Below are positions 1 to 10,322 of a stretch of DNA of 64,000 bases, in pieces. The stretch is from Dactylonectria macrodidyma (taxonomy: Eukaryota > Ascomycota > Sordariomycetes > Hypocreales > Nectriaceae). The position numbers and the translations under genes were made by a program. The stretch covers positions 2,356,001 to 2,420,000 of the forward strand of contig JAGMUV010000006.1 of NCBI GenBank assembly GCA_020744425.1. Direction: 5' to 3'. The number at the start of each line of letters is the position of its first letter. Position 1 is the stretch's first letter. The notes under the pieces are model-generated. The model was not told where the DNA came from. It was given only the letters and a program-made list of their open reading frames with translations, and did no database searches.

Positions 1-700
1 AATCTGATTCAATCCCAGAGTGCTAGCCCAAAGCCTGAACCTCTCCTCTTCAGCCGAGACTCGGCGTCTTGATGGCGCGTTGCTATCCGCAGCCCAGGGT
101 TTCTCGGCCAGAACTCTGAATTTGTTGAATATCACGCGCCCCAGTGACTGGAGTTTCGCATCCTCCGGTATGTTGGGCACTCAACAGAATTGCGCGATAT
201 TCCTAGGCAGGTGACGTTGGGGAAGACACGCTTGTTGCGAGGAGAGGAAGGATGTAGAAGTGAAGGTGCTGCACGTGCCTGATGCGAGGTCCGGGTTGAG
301 AGAGCATGCCTCAGGAAGAAAACATCACACACTGATTTACCTCTTTCACCAAACCAAACCCATTCGCTCCTCTAGGGAATAAGTAATAACTAAATTAGAG
401 AATAGAACTTAACTAAAAAAAAAAGGCAAATATTCTACTAAAGCAGTCCAAGATATTTAAAAGATATGCTAATGTTACTTTTGAAGACAGATGTTAAGTT
501 GATGCTTTACAAAGTGTGGTTTTTTTCTTCCACTACTTGCATGGAAGCGGCCAATAGGTGTCAGCCAGGTCAGCAAAGTGGTCAGGCGCCACTTACGAGG
601 CTGTGACTGCGTCATTTCCCACAGATCAGCTTCAACCGGCTCAAATCCATTGCAGAATCTGCCGTCTGTCGCAAGACGACAGTATCTATGCTAGTTCGGA
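1..700. other. gene-free 5' flank
   Basis: I see no supportable gene here. The stretch from about 361 to 540 is rich in A and T with an A-run near 413-423. It forms the upstream flank of the broken DUF7580-type gene that begins at 701. Confidence 0.5.
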
Positions 701-2518
701 ATGTCCGGCTTCGAGGTTGCCGGCGTTGTTATTGGAGCTCTGCCCCTCGTCATCACCGCGCTATCGGCTTACAAGCAAGGGAAAGAGGTGTTAGCAAGCC
801 TGCGAAAATTCCGAGGCCTTTTGGATGGCCTGATCCACCAATTGCAGACACAAAAAACGGCGTTCTATCTCGATATCCTCGAACATTTACGGGAGGCTAT
901 GGTCCCCGAGATTCTTCAGTACGGTGATCCGACCGAGGAGAAATGCGTTGGCATTCTCTTGGATGCCAAAACGGGCACCCAAATGCATGACTATTTGGGG
1001 CCCCTACACGAGCCCTTCCTAGAGATCTTTGGGTATTACGAAAAGTACTTAAAAGAGATTACATCACAGCTCGACTACATAGTCCGATTGAAAGATGTAA
1101 TTTTTCCAGATGATCGAAGCATCGCAAAGTATAAGTTAGGGCAGGGAGGCATAATACAGTAGAACATTAGTCACTTTAGGCCACTATTACCTCAGATTTA
1201 GGTACTAAGTCCATCCTAATGTTGGTCATAGGGTTAAGCACTGAGTCCATCTGTTGTTCTTAGGCTCCTTACGTCCTAATTTATCAACCTCCGCTAGCTT
1301 TCTTAGGCACCGAAAGATGATCTGCCAAATATCATTCGCGCGAGCAAGATACAGAATGCTTCCTTGGTCTTCAAAGGCCGTCTCAAGTTTACCATCGACC
1401 GGAAAACCCTGGATGCACTGGTCAAGGACCTCGGCACGGAGAGGTATTCGCTCGGCAAACTCATCAAGCGAGTCAAGACGAAACGAGAATGGGAGGCCAA
1501 CGAGCCAACGAGCAGCTCAACTACGCTGACGCTCGCCTTTGCTAGAGTCAGGGAGAGTGCAACACTGCTGTACGGGGCGGCTTGCAAATGCTGGGCATGC
1601 GAGCATCACGGACTGCACACTGCCATGATTGGACTCCTCCAGCACCACATTAGCTAACATGCCGCAGACACAAGGACAGCCTCGAGGTGCCAACAATAAC
1701 CGTTACGGAAACCTGCGATCAGTTGATTCACGCGACTGCTCGCGTCCAGGTCAAGAGCATCTGCGACGATGCTCAGCATTCCCGGAATCAGGGACGAGTC
1801 CTTGCACTAGAGCTCATGTCGGATGCACTGGGTCTATCCGAAGCGAAACACAAACCCCACCAGTCATATAACATATCGACAACACTAGCGGACTTCTTGC
1901 GAGACACAGCACAAGACGAGGATGCTCGAATGAGTCCTCTAAACCAGACCCTGTTGGCGTTAAACGTCGTGTCATCTGTCCTCCAGCTGCGACCGACAGT
2001 ATGGTGCAATATTCCATGGAACAGCATGTCAATTAGGTTTCCGATTAGATTGGAAGACGACTTGCGAATACCAGTCTGCGCTCCATACGTCGAGCTTGCC
2101 GCCGACGCTAATCTACTCCAGAGTCATACGTGCTCACCCAAGTTTGACCACGACAGCTGCCAAGACGACCATGCCCGAGATGGCCATTCTACTGTTGGAG
2201 ATATTACATCACAGGTCCATGGCGGCTTGGGCAACAAAGAACCAACAAGGAGACACGGAAATATACATGGACCGGATGCGTGTTGCCACTTGCTGGTTGG
2301 AGTTGAGCACGAGCAAATTATTGCCTCCCCATGTCAAGGCGATTGAGGAATGTCTGGTGTTTTGCGCCAGGAGCAAACTGACCTGGGATGACAAGTTTCA
2401 GAGATTGTACTGCGTAAATATCATCAAACCACTGCAAGAAGTTACCTATAACTTAATGCATCACAAGCGCATCCAAAAACTCAGAAGAAATGGCCATGTA
2501 TTTCAATCCTCATATTAA
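701..2518 (+). pseudogene. decayed DUF7580-type gene
   Basis: The first open segment (701-1162) starts with MSGFEVAGVVIGALPLVITAL, a hydrophobic N-terminus typical of fungal DUF7580 proteins, which are common near NLR-like and incompatibility genes. Conserved segments continue downstream but not in one frame. A frame holding GRLKFTIDRKTLDALVKDL runs to a stop at 1657. A second frame (about 1687-2160) carries SICDDA, RVLALELMSDALGL and a leucine-rich LLALNVVSSVLQL block. A third frame (about 2165-2518) carries the usual C-terminal part (EMAILLLEIL, MRVATCWLEL, LTWDDKFQRLYC). The first gap could be an intron (for example 1097-1306, which keeps frame) or an insertion; that stretch holds an imperfect direct repeat around TACTAAGTCCATC. 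The two later frame changes have no good splice sites, so I call it a pseudogene. Sequencing error is the alternative. Confidence 0.7.
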
Positions 2519-2567
2519 AAAGTATATCAAACTCCAAACTGATCATTATTGTTGCGTAACTCTATAT

Positions 2568-4471
2568 CTATGCCAATCCACTCTCTCCGGTCTCAGCCAT
2601 ATGCTTCTGGCAATCGATCAAGACTCGGACTTGATCACCAACGTCCTTGAGCCGGCCCAGAACCTTCTGGTTGCCGTCGACAAAACTGAGAATCGAGTAA
2701 GGAACGCCAGTGTCTCTGCAAAATTGCTTGGTGAAGACTTGGGCCTTGCGGAGGTTGTGACGGGGAAGTCGAGGGAACAGATGGTGGACAGCCTGGAACT
2801 GGAGACCTCCGTGGATAAAGTCGAGCCAGGCGGGGCAGTCGACGTCCATGGTAGTACGGAGCTGGCGCTGAGGGAAGGATTCGGACTCGCCCAAGTCGAC
2901 AGTGGACATTCCCCAGTGAGAGAGGGTGATTTGAATGTGCAGCGGCATGGTGACAATGTGCGAGACCAGAACAAAGGCGACTCGAGTGTACCAGTCGGGA
3001 AGGGTCTTCCAGAGAAGGAGGTATCCAAAGATGTACCAGTAGCAAAACATGAAGGAAATCTCGGTGGGACGAATCCACCAAGCCTTGGAGAAGCTGAGAC
3101 CTGACGATCGGTTGGAGATGACGTGCAACCAGGAAAGGAGGTAAAGATTGAAGCGGGCGATTCCCATGACGGGGTAGTAGGTGTACTTTTGGTAGGGGAC
3201 CAGGAAGTCGGCGGCGGCGTCCCAGATAAAGGTAAAGTCGTAGTAGGTGGAGTGAAGCGATTTGAAGAACGAGGGGCAAGTGGCGAACAATGGGACGTTT
3301 TGAATATCAGGGTCATGTTCCTGAGAATGTTAGATCGAGTATGCAGCCGCGCTTATGCAGGAACTTACGGGATAGTTGGTGACGAGGTGATGAACATTGT
3401 GACTGCTCTTCCACCATCCAATAGACAAACCGCAGCAAAAGTCGGCAACAAACATGGCAATCAGGGTGTCGACAACAAAGTTGGAGGTAATGGCAAGATG
3501 ACCACCGTCGTGAGCGGTAAACATGATTTGATGCTATTCGGTTAGATTATGCATCATAGGTAGAGTTAGAGACTAACTTACCCAAAACAATCCCAGGAAA
3601 ATGGCAGAAGTCAGATACCAGCCATAGTGGAGAAGAACGGCAAACGTGGTAAAGAGAATGGTATATCGAATCATTTCCTTGCCATAGTCGATGTATGGGC
3701 AGTTGTACAATCCGGCATCGGTAATCTGCTGGTGGAGGATCTGGTACTTGCGAGCAATCTCCTCCTGTATCAGGGGATCCAACGAAGGATAAATGTTCAA
3801 GTCCTTTTCAATCTCTCGTTCGATGGCAGCATTGGCGACGACGGTGTGAGCAGAGGGCTTCTGGTTGGGACCCTGGGTCTGAATAGGACAGGGGCCGCGG
3901 TGACGGAGGCCATCCTTGCCATCCTTGTGGGAAACGTCCTTGTGGACAAGGCCACAGCTGCAGACTGACGAGGCCTGGGACACACCATCATCGGCACTGT
4001 CCTCTTCGGTATCTGAGTCGACAATGGGCGTCCGCTTGACGTAGACGCCTCCTCTAATTGGTGGTGTGCGGTTGACCCAAGTCCCCTGCTTCCGGCCGAT
4101 CCGATAGGCCTTCATGGTTTTCAACGTCTGCTTGGAGTGGTACCTATTCCGGAAAACGTTAGAAATCTGCAATGGAACTCCCCACAAGCATAATCCAGAT
4201 CATCGGGCGGCAATTGACCAATCGAGATGCGAGCGGTTGTCTCGATCCCATTCATGGATAGCATAAATGGACTTCATGGCGGTTGTACATACGATTTCAT
4301 CTCGTCTGTCGCGTCTCTGCCCACCATGTGAAGGACGGCAAGACGGCCACCTGGGTGTCTATCCATCCATCCATCGAGTCGGAGGACTGCATCTTCGTAG
4401 ACGACAATGGTCTGGCCGTCGGCAATGAGGTTGTCGACGTCGCAGGGGTTGAGGATCTGATCGCGATCCAT
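2568..4471 (-). CDS. delta-8 sphingolipid desaturase (cytochrome b5 fusion)
   Basis: Membrane desaturase predicted to put the delta-8 double bond into the long-chain base of ceramides in the ER, towards fungal glucosylceramide. Four exons, read on the minus strand: 4471-4293, 4143-3582, 3533-3369 and 3320-2568, giving 552 residues. The 149-nt first intron and the two 48-nt introns all have GTAAGT or GTATGT donors and CTAAC branch points. The N-terminus is a cytochrome b5 domain with heme motif HPGG (about residues 36-39). Three histidine boxes follow: HDGGH (spanning the exon 3 start), HNVHH, and QAVHH near the C-terminus, with glutamine replacing the first His as in front-end desaturases. 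A serine- and acid-rich linker lies between the b5 and desaturase parts. Length and domain order fit the fungal family, so function is well supported; substrate position is from family knowledge. Confidence 0.92.
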
Positions 4472-5332
4472 GGTGTTGGAGGGATTGCAATGGGCCGGAG
4501 GGCGAGGAAGAGATCGGAGAGATGTTTCGCCCGTGTCGAAAAGGGAGGGTGATGAAGGGGGGGGAAATATGAATCTGTACCGAAATCGACCAAGTTTGGT
4601 TATCGCGGTAAGAATCGACTCGATCGCGGTTGCTGTAAGGGTTGTAGAGGTCTGTAGGTCTGTTGACAGGTGGCCCTATGTGTCCCGATGGAGAAGTCAC
4701 GATCAACACTTTGAACTGAGCAAACAAGTGTCCAAAAAAAAAAAAATTGGCAACGAGCGTCAAACAGTCGCACCAAACCAGTGCACTGAGAATAAAGAAC
4801 AGAGACCAGAGGGTAGATCTGCAACATCTCCGCACGGCAGACGGCCATCTAATATCGTCTCTTGAGCCATTATCGGCTCAGGGGCTAGGGCGTAGCGACA
4901 GAGAGCAACACAGCCTAGGCCCTCGCCTTAACACACCCTCACAGCGTGTACAGTGGACACGCCCCGAGGCCTGGGACCACAAGGAGCAGGGACCAGGCCA
5001 ATAAGCACGATGCGGGCGTGTTGCGCCTCGACAACGCAGTCAGGATGGGCGGCATGCTGGCTGCCGGCCGCGAAATCTCTTCAAAGGGATGAGCATCGTT
5101 CGGTCCATCAAATCTCCCCTTTCCCCAATGGAGCAGGAGAAGCTTGAGAGATCCCTGAGAGGCGTCGGGCTAGCGTTGTGGCGAAGCCCACACCCCGCCT
5201 TCATAGAGGGTAGAGCAGACCGGGGGGTTTCTATTGCGCATGCCTCGGGGACTGCTAAAAGACCCCCCCCCCAGCCAGATGAAAAGTCCCCTAAAAAGGA
5301 TTTCATAGGGCACCGGGCCTTCCCCCCGGACA

Positions 5333-5363
5333 GGCCCAGAGGCCCCAGAGGCCCCAGAGGCCC
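5333..5363. repeat. 9-bp GC-rich tandem repeat
   Basis: Three to four head-to-tail copies of AGGCCCCAG lie in a GC-rich intergenic stretch. Confidence 0.7.
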
Positions 5364-6758
5364 TAAACGCCCCAGAGTGGTGTCCCCGGGAGGAGCCAGA
5401 AGCCAGGTCTGCATTGACCGCCGTCAATTGGAGGCAAGCTGGGCGCACTGCAGTTGGTGCCTTGGGGGATGTCAAGGAATTCGTGGTTGACACCTCAGGA
5501 CCCTGAAACAGGAAAGCAGACGCGTCGACATGTCCCGGTTCTAGACCGCGCCGCTGTGGCACAGCTGACTCCGTTGCTAGCTGTTGGTCAGTTTGGCTTT
5601 CTTCCAAGGCAGCTTCCAAGGCTTGTCCTAATTAGCTCGACGCTACGAGGGGCGTTTAATTGTCTTGGCCATCACTCTGGGAAGTCTGCAGTTCGACAGC
5701 CATCGACAGTCAAGCATTCGACAGCCAAGATTTCGACAGGGCCGCACAGGCGCAGCTTTCCAATGGAGGTGCAGATGGTGTATTTCCGTCAGAGGCTGGC
5801 TTAACCTTAATCGGTCTCGTATTTGCGACAGTCATACATCTCGTACCGAGCCCATTCAATGCCGTTCCACATGGTATCGCGGCCCGTCCTCAAACACCGT
5901 CTCCGACTCCATCTCCGTCTCCGGCCGTTCCCCTATCGCCTACTGCATACGTAGTAGACCTCGGCCTCACGTAAGATGAGCGCTGGCGGCGGAGAATTTT
6001 ATACGCGGGTGTTGGAGGCAGACCGTATTGCGAAGCGCGGTCAACCAGTACGGGTACGGAGTACGAAATCAAGTTTCAAAGCCCGTCCCCTGTGCCTCTT
6101 TTAGTGTAGCGCCGCGAGGTGAGATGACCGTTCTTTCGCATCCAGATCAAGTGGGGCTCCGAAAGCGACCACATCGTGCAAGCTCTCGCCCACCCTGCCC
6201 TCAATTGCAGGCTCAATTACTGCGCTGTCTGTCAAACACGGCTCTCAATGTCACTTTGACATTTCTTTCAACCTGATTCTCGTATGACCTAACCAATCCG
6301 CGCCGTCAATGGCCGATAAATCGTCTGTTTTCGGGTTGAACCGCGTCTTGATCCCGACAAGTCGGTGACGAGTTGACCGCGTACCCCCGTAATTGCAATT
6401 GGACAGCTGGACACCTAGGCCGGGCTGAGCTCCCTGTAAGATAAATCTATGAGTCCCTGTAGAACCTCCATAGTCCCTGTAAAATACGCGCCAGTCGCAA
6501 TCGCAATCGCTATGGATGACGCTTTGGTGTACGGCTAGTTTACGACTGGTTCCTGGATTCAGTCTAGAATCCTGAATTATAACATCTGAGACCATTTTAT
6601 CCATTTATCACATGTCATGGCTGTGATCGTACTCACCCCCCAGTCATTCGCTGCATCCATTCGCATTGAACCCGTTGCCCCAATGCAGAATGTTCCAGCC
6701 GCAATTAATGGTTCCACACCTTGTCGCAAAGCTTTCCTCTGTTGGGACACGTACCTTG

Positions 6759-6803
6759 ACGCTTTTACGCTTTTACGCTTTTACGCCTTTACGCCTTTAC
6801 GCC
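6759..6803. repeat. 8-9-bp tandem repeat (CTTTTACGC / CTTTACGC)
   Basis: Five consecutive units, first of 9 bp (CTTTTACGC) and then of 8 bp (CTTTACGC), in intergenic DNA. The unit-length change is consistent with slippage in the T-run. Confidence 0.75.
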
Positions 6804-7571
6804 CAGTCCATCTTGCTACTGATACTATCGGTGAGGCTTGTCGCGTTGGATCGACAGCAGCTGCAGCACAGTGCAGGAAGCTTTCCGCGCTTCTCGCTGT
6901 CAAGTCATTGAATCTTCCATCCGTCCATCTCAAACATGGGAAGTCAGGGATGAAGCGGGGGGGTTCCGAGTCGCTTACTGCGTGCTCCATACAAATTCCC
7001 CGATTAACTTTAAACCGGGAGGCTTCCATTTGTTGCTTTTTCCCACTCAACCCCAGTTCAGTGGCTCAAAGTGACCCAAAGTGGCCCAAAGTGAGCCCAT
7101 CAATTTACCCCTCCAAAGCGTCTTCCAAGTTCTTTGCCCCTTTCAATGACAATTTCAGACCAATCCATGCTGAATACGGAGTGTTGCTTCAATCCCAATC
7201 TGAACCAATCAAACTGACACAGATTTTCATTTTTCAGAGTTTGTCCGCGTTCTGCGCATCGTTCCATAGGCCAACCGCACGTTGATGACAGCCCATGCGG
7301 GTCAGCGCTAGTAACCCCTATCTTTGGCAAAACGATTATCGATTGAGAGGACGCGCGTTACAAGGCTGTGCTTTTGATGAAAGACAGAACGACAGAATGC
7401 CATGTGCAGATTAATGGATGTCTGGATGACTTGATGATTGATGACTAGATGACTGTGTCTACTTGAGCGACGCCATAGTAAGACGTCATGCAGAGTGAGA
7501 ATGACGGTCTTGATGGGTGGGTGTAACTCGGATAATCTCGCCCCGCGATTGATATGGGCAACCCCGCGACG

Positions 7572-7594
7572 ACAACAACAACAACAACAACAAC
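7572..7594 (+). promoter_or_regulatory. (CAA)n leader directly before a start codon
   Basis: About seven CAA/ACA triplets run up to the ATG at 7595. CAA-repeat leaders are known to be unstructured and efficiently scanned, so this probably gives strong translation of the oxygenase and supports this ATG as the true start. That effect is inferred, not seen. Confidence 0.55.
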
Positions 7595-8701
7595 ATGACG
7601 ACTGGCGACTTTACAGAGATTCCAGTCCTCGACCTATCGTTGGCTGACGATCCAGCAACCCTTCCGGCATTGCTGGACCGTCTCAAAACCGCATTGACCG
7701 ATGTTGGATTCCTGTACGTCTCCAACCACGGCGTTTCGGCGTCTACAATTGCCGAGCTGGTGCGGGTCCTCGGTCCCCTCTTTACTCTTCCTCGCGATGC
7801 AAAAGCTGCCGTTGCTCTAGAGAATTCGCCGCACTTCCTCGGCTACAGTGGAACCGGCACCGAAACCACCGCCGGCAGCGCAGATCAACGAGAGCAGGTG
7901 GAGTTTGCCACCGAACTAGACGCGGTCGGTGCCCCTTGGGAGGAGGCCCCTTGGGATCGTCTCCGCGGTCCGAACCAGGTACGCGTGTGGCGTGGCCATT
8001 GTCAACGCATGTCGTCGCTAATGGGTGAACAGTGGCCATGTCAACTCCCAGAACTTAGACCTATCGTTGAACGCTACATCAAAGAGCTGACCCAACTTGG
8101 TGAGAGATTCTTACGCCTTGTTGCAAAAGCCCTGTCTCTTCCCGAAGATACTTTCTTCTCGTATCTGTCAGACCAGCATCGACTCAAGCTAGTTCACTAT
8201 CCGCCGTCTCCCTCCGGCACTCAAGGCGTAGGCCCGCACAAGGACTCATCTGGCTGGTGGACGTTTCTCCTCCAGGCATCTCCGGAAGTCAGAGGGTTAC
8301 AAGTCCTCAACAAAGCAGGCGCTTGGGTTGACGTACCGGAAGTGCCGGGGACATTCGTCGTCAACATTGGCCAGGCATTCGAGGTGGTGACGCAAGGAGT
8401 GTGCAAAGCCACCACGCATCGCGTTATCTCGAGCGAAACCGAGCGCTTCAGTGTTCCTTTTTTCCAGGGCGTCCGTCGGAGTCTTACCAAACCCGAGGCT
8501 TTCGCTCTCGCAAACCATTTTTCCAATTTTAGCTCCGGCAAAGAGTCTGACGAAGGTGTCTCCATCGATTCCCCATTTCTCACCGGCAAGTATGAAACTT
8601 GGGGCGAGGCGCAGCTACGAACCAAGATCCGAAGTCACCGAGAGAATGGACGTCGGTTTTATCCCGACTTATACGAAAGATACGAGAATGATTCCAGTTG
8701 A
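7595..8701 (+). CDS. 2-oxoglutarate/Fe(II) oxygenase, isopenicillin-N-synthase-like
   Basis: Non-heme iron dioxygenase of the DIOX_N plus 2OG-FeII_Oxy architecture. The frame is open for 368 codons, but positions 7979-8032 look like a 54-nt in-frame intron: the donor follows CCGAACCAG, GCTAAT is the branch point and AACAG the acceptor. Removing it joins GPNQ to WPCQLPELRP, as in relatives, and leaves 350 residues. After splicing the iron ligands are H197 and D199 (PHKD) and H257 (TTHRV), with the 2OG-binding R266-x-S268 (ERFSVPFF). All key residues are present, so it should be active. It lies upstream of, and in the same direction as, the epoxide-hydrolase-like gene. The substrate cannot be told; fungal members act in natural-product tailoring and catabolism. 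Confidence 0.88.
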   Translation: MTTGDFTEIPVLDLSLADDPATLPALLDRLKTALTDVGFLYVSNHGVSASTIAELVRVLGPLFTLPRDAKAAVALENSPHFLGYSGTGTETTAGSADQREQVEFATELDAVGAPWEEAPWDRLRGPNQVRVWRGHCQRMSSLMGEQWPCQLPELRPIVERYIKELTQLGERFLRLVAKALSLPEDTFFSYLSDQHRLKLVHYPPSPSGTQGVGPHKDSSGWWTFLLQASPEVRGLQVLNKAGAWVDVPEVPGTFVVNIGQAFEVVTQGVCKATTHRVISSETERFSVPFFQGVRRSLTKPEAFALANHFSNFSSGKESDEGVSIDSPFLTGKYETWGEAQLRTKIRSHRENGRRFYPDLYERYENDSS

Positions 8702-9362
8702 TCCAACGATGTATGTCCAACGGCATTCACAAGGCCAACGCGATGAGCCGGCCTTGGCAGATGAGATTCGAGTTAGATCAACCATCGTTTGATCGGGTGT
8801 GTGTAAATTTCCCAGACCCACATGTAATTACCGGTGTTTCATTGTGGTTGTAGGGTGAATGTATGACAGCTCGCTAATTTGAGGAAGCTTCAGTCGTATT
8901 TTTACGCGTATTAAAGCCAAAATAGAAGCATTCTAGAATGGCGATGCTTCACTCTAGGGGAAACAAACGCTGCAGACCATGACGCCAGTTAGGCATTGAA
9001 GAATGACCAATGATGACAGCTACGTCATAACTAATTGAAATGTAAGAAATGCAAAATATACATAAAAAGTGTAGACTGTATTCAACCAAACTAGAACTAG
9101 GGATTTTTATTCTAAAGACACAAGTAAGTTGACGCTTTGTGGTATGCAGTGTTCTGCCACCCTCTTCACTCGTTGAACTGTCGGTTCTGCATTAATGCTG
9201 CGACAAAGTAAGCAGTAACGCTCTTAAGTAATAGCATTGGTTAAGCTTAACTGGTCTGTAGCGTGGGAATATAAGATAGTCCACTGCGTCATAAGTGAAT
9301 GTATCCGAAAAGTGTCCGATCATGTTTAAATACTGTGAATCGACATGATAATTCTCAACAAC
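8702..9362. other. AT-rich intergenic region
   Basis: Contains the 3' end of the oxygenase transcript and the promoter of the next gene. It is AT-rich from about 8880 to 9120. No gene or clear repeat is visible. Confidence 0.5.
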
Positions 9363-10322
9363 ATGGCTTCTACTACCAGACGAACTTTTGTAGCCCAGAG
9401 TGGCAATCAATACTCGTATATTCACATTCAGGCCACTCGGAAACCAACGCTGGTGTTCCTTCATGGCTTCCCGTCTACTGTATCAGACTGGGTACACCAG
9501 ATACACCACTTTTCATCGATTGGACATGGCATCGTGGCACCCGACCTACTAGGCTACGGCGACAGTAGCAAACCGACCGATGTTTCAAGCTATCGCCTAA
9601 AGCCAATGGCTGATGAGGTGACTGAACTGCTGGACAGCTTGGGCTTGGCTCAGGCCATAGGCGTCGGGCATGATTTTGGTGCAACGCTACTCTCGCGGCT
9701 GGCAGCATACTACCCCTCACGGTGGACGGCCTTGGTATTCCTTGCAGTGGGACCGCCTAAACTGGGCACTCCATTTAATGTCGACGCAATCAACCAGATG
9801 ACCAAACAGATGCTTGGGTTTGAACTGCTCGGCTACATTCCTTGGCTTGGCACCGAGGCCTCGCAGCCTACCCTAGAGCAACACGCCGAATCCGCCATGA
9901 GCCTAATGTTTTGCCGCGACCCAAAGGAATGGGATGAATGGTTTCATCCCCTTGGGAAAATGAAGCAATTTGTGACTGAAGATCTACGTGTTCCAGTTGG
10001 GTCGTGGTACTCCCAGGATCTTCAGAATAGCCACATGGAAGCATTTGGGGTCAAGAATGGTTACAGGGGCGTGACTAGGTGGTATCGTATGTGGCTGGAT
10101 AATTTATTCGGCCCGGACGAGGTTGGATTCGAGGGATTTCAGATGTCACAGCCCGCGCTATTTGTGGCTTCAAGAGACGAATCTGCCACTCAACAGCAGC
10201 AGATGCTAGCAGGTTGGACACCAAACCTAAAAATGGTCAAGGTAGACTCGGGCCACTGGGTGCATCTGGAGCGACCGGACGAAACCAACATGGCTATCCA
10301 CGATTTCCTGAAGGGTCTGTAA
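9363..10322 (+). CDS. alpha/beta hydrolase, epoxide-hydrolase type
   Basis: Single-exon hydrolase of 319 residues. An in-frame ATG lies six codons upstream at 9345, but the ATG at 9363 has the better context (AACAACATGGC). HGFP at residues 34-37 supplies the oxyanion hole. The nucleophile elbow is GHDFG, with D104 as nucleophile, as in soluble epoxide hydrolases and haloacetate dehalogenases rather than serine esterases. The catalytic histidine is in SGHWVHLERP near the C-terminus, and a tyrosine-rich cap lies between. The predicted reaction is opening of an epoxide (or dehalogenation) through an aspartyl ester in the cytosol. Its stop codon directly abuts the stop codon of the convergent regulator gene. 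Confidence 0.88.
   Translation: MASTTRRTFVAQSGNQYSYIHIQATRKPTLVFLHGFPSTVSDWVHQIHHFSSIGHGIVAPDLLGYGDSSKPTDVSSYRLKPMADEVTELLDSLGLAQAIGVGHDFGATLLSRLAAYYPSRWTALVFLAVGPPKLGTPFNVDAINQMTKQMLGFELLGYIPWLGTEASQPTLEQHAESAMSLMFCRDPKEWDEWFHPLGKMKQFVTEDLRVPVGSWYSQDLQNSHMEAFGVKNGYRGVTRWYRMWLDNLFGPDEVGFEGFQMSQPALFVASRDESATQQQQMLAGWTPNLKMVKVDSGHWVHLERPDETNMAIHDFLKGL

Larger units (their letters stand above)
4472..7571. other. 3.1-kb intergenic region without a supportable gene
   Basis: The part next to 4471 is the desaturase promoter and leader. From about 5040 to 5600 the DNA is GC-rich with C-runs and a short repeat. From 5700 to 7300 several open frames overlap on both strands, none with recognisable motifs. 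Short tandem repeats lie at 6759-6803. I see no RNA gene. Confidence 0.5.

Noticed and set aside
2490..3104. 204-codon plus-strand open frame
   Set aside because: Lies antisense to the well-supported delta-8 desaturase exon 4 and has no motif of its own.
5170..5619. 149-codon minus-strand open frame in GC-rich DNA
   Set aside because: Open only because of GC content and the repeats; several other frames are open at the same place.
6617..7285. 222-codon plus-strand open frame
   Set aside because: Runs through the CTTTTACGC repeat, has no domain, poor codon character and no introns or promoter signals.
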